Assembly (NCBI GenBank): GCA_902511005.1
Contig: CABXDN010000003.1
Location: 1-64,000 of the forward strand
Source of the DNA: an uncultured Candidatus Poseidoniales archaeon
GTDB lineage: Archaea; Thermoplasmatota; Poseidoniia; Poseidoniales; Thalassarchaeaceae
Direction of reading: 5' to 3'
Length of the DNA stretch: 64,000 nucleotides
This document shows positions 35,334 to 44,206 of this stretch, one piece after another. Both the position numbers and the translations under genes were made by a program. Numbering within the stretch: position 1 is the first letter of the stretch; each line of letters starts with the position of its first letter. Below the pieces are notes generated by a model. The model was not told where the DNA came from. It saw nothing but the letters and a program-made list of their open reading frames with translations, and searched no databases.

Positions 35334-36644
35334 TCAAGAATTAATATGGATTGGGGTGCCATTAACCGGTAAATGAATTTTAATTTCTTTCCCCATTTCG
35401 GAAAAAATAACATTTCTGCTATCTTCAGGTGCATGGAATAAAATCATGTCTTGGGGAGCGCATTGATTGGCAAAATTGCATAATTCACTATGTCCTGCGT
35501 GATTAGATAATTGAAATTGAGATATCTCTAAATCTATTTGAGTAACGTTACCAAATATACTTATTTTACCTTCATCGAGTAGTTTTCTCCCACCAGAATT
35601 TTCTGCCTGATAGCCCGTTATTAAAATTCCATTTGCTTGATCGGTTCTAAGGCGGTTCAGATACCAAAGAGCTGGCCCTCCATCCAACATTCCACTTGTA
35701 GTTACTATTACATCTGCTTGAAGGGCTTTTTTCCGATCTGATTTACTGGATACTTTTTTCGTCCATTTCCATACTTCTTCTAAGGTACTCGGATCACGAA
35801 TATGTTGAGGGTTATCGAACCATTTTCTTGTCAACCTAGTTCCCATTCCGTCGTAATGTACATTCAATTCGGGCGCCTCCCGATGGAGAATTCTGAGAAT
35901 GTCTTGACCTCTTCCTGATGCAAATGCAGGTACTAATGCTACTCCTCCTCTTCTGACTATATTCTTAACTGCAGTTACAAATTTACTTTCTTCTTCTTCT
36001 CTATTTGGATGGTTTTTGCCACCATATGTGGCTTCTAAACAAAGAATATCACATTCGATCGGTTTCGCCCCAATTGTGTTGGGACTATCTCTTGTATCAA
36101 GATCCCCCGACCATAATATTCTATGCGTTGGTGTTTCAATTTCAATCATACACGCCCCTGGCATATGTCCCGCACGATGAAGTCTACATTTCCATTTTCC
36201 AACATCAAACCATTCTTCATATTCATGAGTTACCCACGACTCCAATGCATACTCTAGATCTCTTTTATCCCAGGAAAGTGGGTATCCTTCAATCTTTGAT
36301 ACTTTGTAAGTATCTCTCCACATTATTTCTGAAACATCTGCTGTCAAGCTAGTCCCATGAAATCTAATATTATTGAATCGAGTTAACCAAGGGACCATGC
36401 CAATATGATCAATGTGGCTATGAGTGATTATAGCATCAGTCACAGGAGGACTTTGATCGGGGTATTTTGGAGGCCTTGTAGGAGCTAACCCATAATCTAT
36501 CAGAAGTCTTGTTCCTGTATTATCTTCAATGATACATCCGACGTTACCAACTTCATTTCCTCCTCCAAGAAAATGGAAACGTATACCGTTATCTACAGGT
36601 TCTGATGGATATTTAGTAAATTGTCCAGGATTATACAGCACCAT
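35334..36644 (-). CDS. Beta-CASP metallo-beta-lactamase RNase, aCPSF2-like
   Basis: A 436-residue enzyme with the metal ligands HSHIDH (residues 75-80), a second His in RAGHMPGACMIE, the motif 4 Asp in LWSGDLDTRD, and beta-CASP motif A LEATYGG. PAFASGRGQDILR and TSGMLDGGPALWYL are further family blocks. The motif B region reads LSNHAGHSEL; the usual Asp two after the first His is Gly. It lacks the N-terminal KH domains of aCPSF1/FttA, so aCPSF2 is the better match. The family processes RNA 3' ends or degrades RNA. Confidence 0.85.
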   Translation of the reverse strand: MVLYNPGQFTKYPSEPVDNGIRFHFLGGGNEVGNVGCIIEDNTGTRLLIDYGLAPTRPPKYPDQSPPVTDAIITHSHIDHIGMVPWLTRFNNIRFHGTSLTADVSEIMWRDTYKVSKIEGYPLSWDKRDLEYALESWVTHEYEEWFDVGKWKCRLHRAGHMPGACMIEIETPTHRILWSGDLDTRDSPNTIGAKPIECDILCLEATYGGKNHPNREEEESKFVTAVKNIVRRGGVALVPAFASGRGQDILRILHREAPELNVHYDGMGTRLTRKWFDNPQHIRDPSTLEEVWKWTKKVSSKSDRKKALQADVIVTTSGMLDGGPALWYLNRLRTDQANGILITGYQAENSGGRKLLDEGKISIFGNVTQIDLEISQFQLSNHAGHSELCNFANQCAPQDMILFHAPEDSRNVIFSEMGKEIKIHLPVNGTPIHINS

Positions 36645-36786
36645 GACTCGGCGAACAGTACTATGATGATGAGTGTTTGGCGTCCAACCCCACTATTTCC
36701 ATTGCAAACATATTCTATTCACCGCATAATTAAAAAATCAATCCCAATGTTTATTGTCTGCCTGTTGTATACTTAGATTGTCTATC

Positions 36787-36829
36787 AAAATCTATTACAA
36801 ATTTAGTATTTTATTAAAATCTATTACAA
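36787..36829. repeat. 14-base direct repeat in the longest intergenic gap
   Basis: AAAATCTATTACAA occurs at 36787-36800 and again at 36816-36829, 29 bases apart. It lies in an AT-rich 224-base gap between the end of the surface lipoprotein region and the aCPSF2 start. Nothing else recognisable is in this gap. It could be a regulator site, or a slippage duplication. Confidence 0.6.
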
Positions 36830-36868
36830 TATTCATCTTCCAGTGGAAACAAAGGGGTTGGCCTGTAT

Positions 36869-37300
36869 CTAAAGACCACCAATTACTTCTGCTTCTGCCC
36901 AATCATCCCATATTAGAAATGAAATCCTTGTGTGATCTTGATTTGTTTCAATAACTAAAGTATCTCCTAGTGAAAGTAAACCATTATCATCATTATCATT
37001 AAAAGTTACAGACCCCATAGATGAGTCATCAAATTCAAAATATCCGAAACTCATTACTGCACTACCTAATTCCACACCATCAAAATAAACTTCTATAGAT
37101 AAATCACTTAACATAACTTCATGACAAGAGCTTAACTCCATCAGAATACTGTAACCGAACTGATCAGAATTATCAGACCAATGACCCTCCGGTCTAACAA
37201 ATGTCAGCGATTCAGAATCAATAACACCTCCCCAATCTGTCCCATCACCTGCAGGTGAAATTATTGAATTATAGAAAGACATCTCCCCCCCCCTCATCAT
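36869..37300 (-). pseudogene. Out-of-frame 3' part of the large surface lipoprotein
   Basis: An open frame continues the lipoprotein gene after its premature stop, but in the other frame. It overlaps the upstream part by 32 bases and has no good start of its own. From MSFYNSIISP onward it encodes about 137 residues of a beta-rich extracellular domain: VIDSESLTFVRPEG, a Cys-containing strand, VYFDGVELG, an FNDNDDNGLLSLGDTLVI calcium-loop-like stretch, and SFLIWDDWAEAEVIGG. Losing one G (or gaining two) in the nine-G tract at 37285-37293 would fuse it to the upstream part. Confidence 0.75.
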
Positions 37301-39545
37301 AAGTAGTTGTTACTATGATGTAGGTATTACCAGAAACTAAATCCCAATGAATCGAAGACCCCCAATCATCACTACCATCTACTTCCCAATCATCTTGAGC
37401 AGCAATCACATTTTGTAGAGGCGCATCTGGATCAAAGACTTCCTCGTACAAATATAAGTAACCATCTTCTGTTTGTGAAGAATTAATGATGTATTTTCCA
37501 CTCTCAGAAGCAACAAACTCATACGCATTATATCCTGTTGCACCCACATCACCTGCATTGAATGTATTCTCCATGTCAGGAGCATCACCGCCAGCAGCAG
37601 CTTCACCAGGGAATGCTAGTACGATGCCATCGTCAACAAACTCGTAACGAACTCTCTCAAACAGACCCCAACCAAAATCAATTTCAACCAGAGTTTCATT
37701 TGCAATCCATTCACCGTTAGGAAACTCACATGCATTTTCTACAGAATTCCAAGAACCTCCATATTCACTACATTCTTCTTGTGTGCTATCACGGTCGCCC
37801 ATGTTCAAGAGCCCGGCACTCGTAAAATCTATGTAGAAACCTTCAGGACTATTCCAATTATTCTCAGATAGGGAAGCTTCTGAAGTAGGAACCGATTCAA
37901 AAGTTCCGTTCCACTCTATTAATTCCCCACACCAAACAGGTTTGGCCATTGCGTCCACTTCTTCTTGGACATCGTCATCGTTGTCTGGACCCAAGGGAGT
38001 ACTGTCCTTAGCGAAGAAAGAATCTTGACAATCCCAGATAGCCTCTTCCTCTTCACCTTCTTCACCTTCTTCACCTTCTTCATCAGAATCTACGACCGAA
38101 TATGCCACGAAAAGATGGCCATCAGAGTTTAATCCATATCTATTACAAATAGTTTCACCCCAGTCTTCATATTCTGAACACATGTATATGTTCGAAGCAG
38201 TGTTTTCAGAATTTTCGACGAACCATTCGCAAGTTTGTGTTAGTAAATCATAAGTTCCTCCATTATGCGAACATTCCTCTGAAGTAACATCTAGGAGATA
38301 GTAAGTCAATGATGAAGCCTGGTAATCTATCTCGATTACAACCTCCTTCAAATTACCATCTGTATCTTCAATATAAGTCACGATCCCCCATCGGGTGTCG
38401 AATAATGGTCCCGTGCTGGAAAAACTCTCATTATCCGGATCATCATCTACCAATTGTCCACAAAAGTAAGGAGAAACCATGTCTCCATACAGAGCCTCAT
38501 TGACAGACTCCACACTATCGTCGTCGAGAGAGTCTAGATTGACAAATTGAACACGACATTCCCATATTTGAACATACACTGGTCCAATTTCTGTAACAAC
38601 AGGGGGCTCCCAAAATATTTCTGCAGGGATTCTAAAATCTTCGGCCTCATCATCTGGAATATCTTTTGAAAAATCAGCACCCAAAGATAAATCGAAACAA
38701 TAATCGAGACCCCATACCTCTTGACAAATAGTTAACGAAATCAATTCTGCAGAACCGGAAGAAAGTATGGCCGTAAGAAAACCGGAACTACTGGTAGTAG
38801 TAGCGGTTTGATAGATTGAAGGCCCACCATCCATTTGCACATTCCAATCGGACCCTTGAGGTATTTCAAGATTCAGAACGTTTTCATACAGACCAGTTAA
38901 TGAATCTGCTTCTGCACCTGAAGGCATCTCGTCCGATGAAGGCTCAGCTAAATAATTAAAATCCCTCATGTATGTCATCGCCGATAGAAGTAATGAAAAA
39001 TCGTCTGCATAATTTCTTTGCACAAAACACTCATCTTTCGTGACGGAGCAGATTTCGATTACGCCATCACCTTCTATAGATGCGTAAATCAATTCTTCGT
39101 TGAGAATATTGAGTACTGTAATCTCTCCATCCTTAGAGAATAATTCTATTTTAACATTCAAGTTAATTCCTTCGATGGCATGGTCCTTCTTCGCAATCAA
39201 GTGAAAATCCATATTCTCCCCATTTTTAAACGAATTCAGAGCATTCGAAATACCATCTAATGCTGAGTCTATTTGTTCTCCTGTTGCGGTAAATATACAA
39301 GTACCGTCGTTAATTTCTGCCAATGCATCATAATTTACGGCAGAGGGAGACGTACATCCTTCCCATACTTCAATCACAGCATATTCGCAGGAACGATCAT
39401 TGGAGGTGGCATTTTCATCATAGTTCGAAGCCTCTTCATCTGTACATCCTTCAATAATTTCACTTTCCAGGCCAGTCAGTGAAAGACATCCTGGCAAAAG
39501 TAGTATTGAAAATATCAATAATGCGATAAACTTAGTTTCTTTCAT
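37269..39545 (-). CDS. Large surface lipoprotein, 5' part, prematurely ended after a G9 tract
   Basis: A 758-residue exported lipoprotein. The signal peptide ends in LLPGC (Cys20), and the ATG at 39545 was chosen because it opens this signal. Two surface-protein repeats follow (GCTDEEASNYDENAT... and GCTSPSAVNYDALAE...), each ending in Cys. Then come beta-rich domains with paired cysteines, an EEGEEGEEGEEEE linker, and near the end a pre-peptidase C-terminal-like domain (SGKYIINSSQTEDGYLYLY). The frame stops at DEGGGDVFL right after a run of nine G on the coding strand. The remainder of the last domain is encoded in the next frame. This is either an assembly error or a slippage switch. Confidence 0.8.
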   Translation of the reverse strand: MKETKFIALLIFSILLLPGCLSLTGLESEIIEGCTDEEASNYDENATSNDRSCEYAVIEVWEGCTSPSAVNYDALAEINDGTCIFTATGEQIDSALDGISNALNSFKNGENMDFHLIAKKDHAIEGINLNVKIELFSKDGEITVLNILNEELIYASIEGDGVIEICSVTKDECFVQRNYADDFSLLLSAMTYMRDFNYLAEPSSDEMPSGAEADSLTGLYENVLNLEIPQGSDWNVQMDGGPSIYQTATTTSSSGFLTAILSSGSAELISLTICQEVWGLDYCFDLSLGADFSKDIPDDEAEDFRIPAEIFWEPPVVTEIGPVYVQIWECRVQFVNLDSLDDDSVESVNEALYGDMVSPYFCGQLVDDDPDNESFSSTGPLFDTRWGIVTYIEDTDGNLKEVVIEIDYQASSLTYYLLDVTSEECSHNGGTYDLLTQTCEWFVENSENTASNIYMCSEYEDWGETICNRYGLNSDGHLFVAYSVVDSDEEGEEGEEGEEEEAIWDCQDSFFAKDSTPLGPDNDDDVQEEVDAMAKPVWCGELIEWNGTFESVPTSEASLSENNWNSPEGFYIDFTSAGLLNMGDRDSTQEECSEYGGSWNSVENACEFPNGEWIANETLVEIDFGWGLFERVRYEFVDDGIVLAFPGEAAAGGDAPDMENTFNAGDVGATGYNAYEFVASESGKYIINSSQTEDGYLYLYEEVFDPDAPLQNVIAAQDDWEVDGSDDWGSSIHWDLVSGNTYIIVTTTYDEGGGDVFL
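37285..37293 (-). repeat. Nine-base homopolymer (C on plus, G on coding strand) at a frameshift
   Basis: Nine identical bases fall exactly where the lipoprotein reading frame breaks. With eight or eleven bases the two frames join as DEGGEMSFYNS or DEGGGEMSFYNS. This is the kind of tract that slips in replication, and also the kind that assemblers miscount. Confidence 0.85.
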
Positions 39546-39635
39546 GATTCTTAAGGCGCGGCACTGCCAATAAGTGTATTGCCTACATTCATCTTTAGGG
39601 GTAATGTTGAGAACTAAAGCCCCTTCTTCGAAAGT

Positions 39636-39839
39636 ATGGCAAGACAGCCAGACGCGCTCTTTGTAGTGGACAATGATCGTTGTTTTGGCTGTGCCGCCTG
39701 TGTTTCTTTGTGTCCAGTAGACGCATTGATTCTTGATGATATTTTGGCTATAGTCGATGAACCTTCTTGCACCCATTGTAATTTTTGTATACCTCATTGT
39801 CCTGTACATGCTCTTTCAATAACTAAAATAAATCCTTGA
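39636..39839 (+). CDS. Two-[4Fe-4S] ferredoxin
   Basis: A 67-residue ferredoxin with two complete cluster motifs, CFGCAACVSLCP and CTHCNFCIPHCP. It carries low-potential electrons in the cytoplasm. The partner enzyme is unknown. Electron transfer to a reductase such as the geranylgeranyl reductase family is possible but not shown. The stop overlaps a TTG of the next frame, and the ATG of the next gene is eight bases further on, so the two genes are probably coupled. Confidence 0.93.
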   Translation: MARQPDALFVVDNDRCFGCAACVSLCPVDALILDDILAIVDEPSCTHCNFCIPHCPVHALSITKINP

Positions 39840-39847
39840 GGCTCAAT

Positions 39848-40630
39848 ATGAAATTTCCAATAACTAGATCTATAGATTTAGAGGATAATAAAATTACTTG
39901 GGCGATAAATCCTGAGATATTAAGAATATACTCGTATTTATTTTTCTGGATAATTATAGGGTGTGGTTGGTATTTTACAAAACATCACTCAGATGTAGAT
40001 TTTCATAATAACATATTAATCGATACATTTGGTTCAAATAGCATTTGCCTACTCTTTGACCACCCTCCCGGAAACTATGTTTTACCCTCCTTGTGGGCCA
40101 TAAACTATCTTTTATTGATCTCTTATTCTCTTTCATGTTGGTTACGAGTCTATCATGAAAAGGCCTTGAACCACGTTGAAAACAATCGTTATATTTTTTT
40201 CACAACATGCACCATAATTGAAATATTTTCCTTCACCGTTTTTAGTACAATATTTGCCATAACTCCCGAAGAGAACGTAGCAATACACACCCTTCCGTTT
40301 ACCTTCTTAATCATTGGATTATCCATATTGAGTGCAAAGAATTACATTTATTATCAGTTTGTCACACAGTTAACAGAAAAAGAAAAATTCCAATCAAAAA
40401 TTATCACAAGCATTCATATTATAGCGAGTGTATTCAAAATCATATTCCAAATTTCTGCAATATTCCAACCTAATATAATCGATAACGAACTTATCTTATC
40501 TACAAATGAAATATTAAGTGTTGTATGGATATTAACTGCAGCTGTAATCCCAATTTATACTTCATGGAAATTAAAAGATCGCGCAGGGGATTTAGAATTT
40601 ACAATATCTCCTAAGTTAACATCATTCTAA
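39848..40630 (+). CDS. Uncharacterised seven-helix membrane protein
   Basis: A 260-residue protein with about six or seven hydrophobic helices, rich in Ile, Phe and Tyr, and no recognised family. The first segment (LRIYSYLFFWIIIGCGWYF) starts near residue 25, after a short cytoplasmic tail. The layout loosely recalls heptahelical proteins, but no retinal-binding Lys motif is evident. It follows the ferredoxin gene almost directly, so a membrane-redox link is an inference. The ATG at 39848 was preferred to the TTG at 39836. Confidence 0.7.
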   Translation: MKFPITRSIDLEDNKITWAINPEILRIYSYLFFWIIIGCGWYFTKHHSDVDFHNNILIDTFGSNSICLLFDHPPGNYVLPSLWAINYLLLISYSLSCWLRVYHEKALNHVENNRYIFFTTCTIIEIFSFTVFSTIFAITPEENVAIHTLPFTFLIIGLSILSAKNYIYYQFVTQLTEKEKFQSKIITSIHIIASVFKIIFQISAIFQPNIIDNELILSTNEILSVVWILTAAVIPIYTSWKLKDRAGDLEFTISPKLTSF

Positions 40631-40656
40631 TAAAATATTACAGCCACCCACACTTT

Positions 40657-41850
40657 GTGCAACCTACTGACATAGTAAATCAATCGAGAGAAATTCATGA
40701 TTGGATAGTGGATAAAAGACGAATTATTCATCGTAATCCTGAATTAATGTATGAAGAATTTGAAACGAGTAAATTGGTACAAAAAACTCTCTCAGAATTA
40801 GATATCAAATTCCAGAAAGATATTGCAATAACGGGTGTAGTTGCCACATTAGGAGATGGCGACGGCCCTTGTGTTGCTTTGAGAGCAGATATGGACGCTT
40901 TACCAATTCATGAGGAAACAGATATTGATTTTAAGAGCGAAATAGACGGAAAAATGCATGCATGTGGTCACGATTGTCACACCGCTATGTTGTTAGGAGC
41001 AGCCCGTTTATTGAAACAAAATGAAGATAAAATAAAAGGGACGATAAAGTTAGTTTTCCAACCTGCTGAAGAAGGTGGTGCAGGAGGAAAAATGATGAGA
41101 GATGAAGGAATTTTAGAAAATCCGAAAGTTCAACAAATTTACGCATTGCATGTTGCAGGAACGATGCCCATGGGCACCTTAGCATCACGTGAAGGGACCC
41201 TCTTGGCAGCCACATCAACAGTCAAGATAGTTGTAAAAGGAAACGGAGGGCACGCCGCTGCACCGCATGAAACAATTGATCCTGTAGTTACGGGTTCGAA
41301 GATAGTAGTTGAACTTCAAACAATTATTTCTCGAGAACTAAACCCTTTAGACTCAGGAGTAATTAGTATTACAATGACTAAAGCAGGAAATGCTTCGAAC
41401 GTCATTCCATCTACAATGGAACTTCAGGGAACGATACGTTCACTAACTCTTGAAGGCATAAATAAACTTCAAAAAAGAGTTAAAGAAGTAGCAGAAGCTA
41501 TAGCAATTGCAAACCGCTGTGAGGCAGAAGTGATATTTCTAGGGAACGACTATCCTCCAACAATAAATGATGGAGATTGTTGGAAATTAGGAAAGACATC
41601 GGCAATGGAAATCCTTGGAGACGACAAAGTATCAGAAATGTCGCCTATTATGGGGGGCGAAGATTTCGCATATTATACTCAACAAATACCCGGCTGCTTC
41701 TCTTTCATTGGAGTAGGTAATCCCGAAATAAATGCCGTATATGATGTTCACCACCCTATGTTCAAAGTTGACGAAGAAGCCCTCTCATTAGGTACCGCAA
41801 TACATGTGAATAATGCTCTAAAAGCTTTAGATTCATTAAGAGACGATTGA
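40657..41850 (+). CDS. M20 family metallopeptidase/amidohydrolase (hippurate or IAA-amino-acid hydrolase type)
   Basis: A 397-residue enzyme. Metal ligands appear in RADMDALPIHEE, MHACGHDCHTAMLLGAA, FQPAEEGGAGGKMMRDEG and near the end in MGGEDFAYYTQQIPGC. A lid/dimer domain lies between (KGNGGHAAAPHETIDPV). These match the M20D subgroup, which removes N-acyl groups from amino acids. The start is a GTG. The stop is one base before the ATG of the following gene, so they are coupled. Confidence 0.9.
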   Translation: MQPTDIVNQSREIHDWIVDKRRIIHRNPELMYEEFETSKLVQKTLSELDIKFQKDIAITGVVATLGDGDGPCVALRADMDALPIHEETDIDFKSEIDGKMHACGHDCHTAMLLGAARLLKQNEDKIKGTIKLVFQPAEEGGAGGKMMRDEGILENPKVQQIYALHVAGTMPMGTLASREGTLLAATSTVKIVVKGNGGHAAAPHETIDPVVTGSKIVVELQTIISRELNPLDSGVISITMTKAGNASNVIPSTMELQGTIRSLTLEGINKLQKRVKEVAEAIAIANRCEAEVIFLGNDYPPTINDGDCWKLGKTSAMEILGDDKVSEMSPIMGGEDFAYYTQQIPGCFSFIGVGNPEINAVYDVHHPMFKVDEEALSLGTAIHVNNALKALDSLRDD

Positions 41851-41851
41851 T

Positions 41852-42463
41852 ATGAAGATAGCGATTATAGGGTCTGGAATAGAAGTTTTTTGTTGTGGCC
41901 ACCGCTTATTAGATTTAGATCCTAAGTTAGAATTACATATATTTGATGAAAAGGCAGAATCAGGTATGTTCGGAGAAGAACCAGGAATTATCAAAACTTG
42001 GCCAATAACCCCTATTACATGGTTTGGTAAAATGTATAGTCAAATGCCAACAGAAAAGTCATCCGCAGTAAGATATTCATGGTTTGTAAAATCTCTTTCT
42101 ATAATGCTGGCCAAAAGAAATGCCACCTTTCATTTAAAATCCCGAGTAACAAAAATTGAAGAAAGTAATGTTCATTTTTCTGGAGCAGGAATTTCTGGAA
42201 CAGGTAAACTAAAATTCACTAAAATCATTGACCTTAGAAATAAAAAAGATGAGAAGAAATGGTTTGGCATGATATCCAACGAAATTATTGAAGGAGCAAT
42301 TCATGGAATCAGGCCAGATAATACTATTGAAACATGGTCAGATAAAGAAGAATTACAAGATAATTTTATTCAAATAATGAATTGGTACGGTAAAAATCCC
42401 AAATCATCAATCTCTGAAAGAGTTCAGTTGGGAATAGAGACTGCCGAATTATCAATAATTTAG
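41852..42463 (+). CDS. Rossmann-fold (FAD/NAD-binding) protein, shortened
   Basis: A 203-residue protein with a dinucleotide-binding opening MKIAIIGSGIEVFCCGHRLL and an acidic residue ending strand 2 (LHIFDEKAESG). After that it resembles a flavin monooxygenase-like or lycopene-cyclase-like core, but it is too short to be a complete enzyme and no FAD-closing motif is visible. It may be a reduced or decayed oxidoreductase. It starts one base after the M20 peptidase stop. Confidence 0.7.
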   Translation: MKIAIIGSGIEVFCCGHRLLDLDPKLELHIFDEKAESGMFGEEPGIIKTWPITPITWFGKMYSQMPTEKSSAVRYSWFVKSLSIMLAKRNATFHLKSRVTKIEESNVHFSGAGISGTGKLKFTKIIDLRNKKDEKKWFGMISNEIIEGAIHGIRPDNTIETWSDKEELQDNFIQIMNWYGKNPKSSISERVQLGIETAELSII

Positions 42464-42510
42464 TATAATTATTGTAAAATATTAGATGCTTAGTGTATTC
42501 ACGATAGAAT

Positions 42511-43323
42511 ATGAGCGGAGTCGACAGTCAGACATTAGAGCATGTTTGTAACCCAAATGAAAACACCCGTCACGCCATACTGATAGACCCTGCAGATCAA
42601 ACACCAGATACGGCGGCTAAAAGAGCAGTAGCAGCCGTAGCTGCTGGGAGTAAAATGATACTCGTAGGCGGCTCCAGTGATACAGACATGAAAAATGTGA
42701 ATGAGACAGTAATTGCCATTCAAGAAGCACTTGAATTGGTTGCTTGGGCATCTTCACAGGATTCCGATTTAGATGAAAAAAATTGGAAAGTACCTGTAGT
42801 TCTTTTTCCACAGGGCGCTGCTGCATTGTCGCCCGCCGCAGATGCGATAACTTTCATGATGCTGATGAATAGCAAATCTCCCCGATTTTTAATTGAAGAA
42901 CAAGTAGCGGGAGCCCTATACATCAAACAAGCGCAAATCGCACCACTTCCCATGGGGTACATTATTTGCGCCCCTGGTGGGAAAGCAGGGGAAGTAGGGA
43001 TGGCAGACTTGATTCAGCCCGAAGATACCGAAAGAGTATCTGCTTATGCAGTAACCGCGGAATATTATGGATTCAAAATAATATATTTAGAGGCAGGTAG
43101 TGGGGCTGAAAACCCAGTATCTCCAGATCTAATAAAAGCAGCAAGAGAATCTTGCAATCTAACGATTGTAGTCGGTGGAGGGATAAGACAGGGAGAAACC
43201 GCCAAAATAGCCGCTGAATCAGGCGCTGATTGGATAATAACTGGTAACTTGACTGAATCATTTGATAATGCCGACGAACTCCAAAAAACTTTGACGGATT
43301 TTATTTCGAAAATGAATAGTTAA
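42511..43323 (+). CDS. Geranylgeranylglyceryl phosphate synthase
   Basis: A 270-residue TIM-barrel prenyltransferase that joins geranylgeranyl diphosphate to glycerol-1-phosphate, the first committed step of archaeal ether lipids. Diagnostic blocks are HAILIDPADQTPD, ILVGGSSDTD, VVLFPQGAAALSPAADAITF, IYLEAGSGAENPV, IVVGGGIRQGETA and WIITGNLTESF. Length suits the archaeal (group II-like) form. The stop overlaps that of the convergent coiled-coil gene by three bases. It shows that the organism makes standard archaeal lipids despite the acyltransferase at 603-2096. Confidence 0.94.
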   Translation: MSGVDSQTLEHVCNPNENTRHAILIDPADQTPDTAAKRAVAAVAAGSKMILVGGSSDTDMKNVNETVIAIQEALELVAWASSQDSDLDEKNWKVPVVLFPQGAAALSPAADAITFMMLMNSKSPRFLIEEQVAGALYIKQAQIAPLPMGYIICAPGGKAGEVGMADLIQPEDTERVSAYAVTAEYYGFKIIYLEAGSGAENPVSPDLIKAARESCNLTIVVGGGIRQGETAKIAAESGADWIITGNLTESFDNADELQKTLTDFISKMNS

Positions 43324-43778
43324 GAGTCCTTTAACGAAGAAATCAATCTATCGATTTGCGACTCCATATCGAGAATTAATATCATATGCTCTTCTTCTAC
43401 CTTCAGAAGTCGCGCATTTTCTTTTTGTAATTCTTCTAGGCGAGAGTCTGAATTATCCGTACCATCAATTCTTCGAATTTTTTCATTTTCTAATTTCGCT
43501 TCCAATTGCCCACAGCGCATCTTCATAACTCTCAATTGTTCTTCAAGATCAGTTATGGAAGGGCCGTCGCCCTTTTCTAAATCCATTGAAGCTAATTCTA
43601 ATTCAAGAGCACGCGTACGCTGCCTAGAATTAGCCAATTCTTGTTCTATACGTATCACTTCGTCCCAAACAGATATTACTTCTTGAACAAGCTTTTCATT
43701 TGGGAATTGCGCTAACCTTTCTTCCAAAGGAGAACCATCTTTCTCCGGTGATGAATCAAGATTTGAAGGGGAACTCAT
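43320..43778 (-). CDS. Coiled-coil protein
   Basis: A 152-residue highly charged protein. Residues about 30-150 are almost wholly alpha-helical with heptad spacing (RTRALELELASMDLE, LEEQLRVMKMRCGQLEAKLE, LEELQKENARLLKVEEEHM). There is no membrane segment. No family is recognised; it could be a structural or adaptor protein. The ATG at 43778 was chosen, one codon inside a TTG start. It is convergent with GGGP synthase. Confidence 0.7.
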   Translation of the reverse strand: MSSPSNLDSSPEKDGSPLEERLAQFPNEKLVQEVISVWDEVIRIEQELANSRQRTRALELELASMDLEKGDGPSITDLEEQLRVMKMRCGQLEAKLENEKIRRIDGTDNSDSRLEELQKENARLLKVEEEHMILILDMESQIDRLISSLKDS

Positions 43779-43915
43779 CAATAATCAACAAACATCGAGG
43801 CTAATACGTTCTTGAACCTTGAGTAAAAATCAACCCATTAGGCGTTGATATTTGTAGATTAACAAGTTTGCCGTTTTTCGTCGCGTTTATATCAAAGTCA
43901 AAGTTCGCCGCCGAT

Positions 43916-44143
43916 ATGAAGGTATATCGCGCAGCAGGATTCTTCCGTCAAGGAAAGACAAATCAAGACTTCACAATGGACTTAGTTGCACCTGATGAAG
44001 ACGGTGCAAGAGAAAAAATAATGTCGAACTTTGGAAGTCGCCACGGAGCTAAGAGGCGTGAAATTACTATCCAATCTCTAGATACAATAGAGCCATCAGA
44101 ATCAAGTGCGCCTGCTGTAGTATCTCATTTCAGAAACAACTGA
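43916..44143 (+). CDS. rpl18a: Ribosomal protein LX (L18a/L20a family)
   Basis: A 75-residue protein. MKVYRAAGFFRQGKTNQDFT, then REKIMSNFGSRHGAKRREIT with its conserved GS-x-H and KR, identifies it as archaeal LX, the counterpart of eukaryotic L18a. It binds the large subunit. I placed the start at the ATG of MKVYRAAG (43916), not the upstream ATG at 43868. In many archaea this gene lies beside pfdA and ftsY; here those are 4.4 kb away, past the sulfate-activation genes. Confidence 0.88.
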   Translation: MKVYRAAGFFRQGKTNQDFTMDLVAPDEDGAREKIMSNFGSRHGAKRREITIQSLDTIEPSESSAPAVVSHFRNN

Positions 44144-44206
44144 TATGGAAATTCGTTTTTTATACGATTTACTCAGATTTACCTAACTTTAGCACGTAAC
44201 TCTGAA

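Noticed and set aside
38041-38090. Short repeated TTCTTCACC units
   Set aside because: These encode the Glu/Gly linker of the lipoprotein and are ordinary low-complexity coding sequence.
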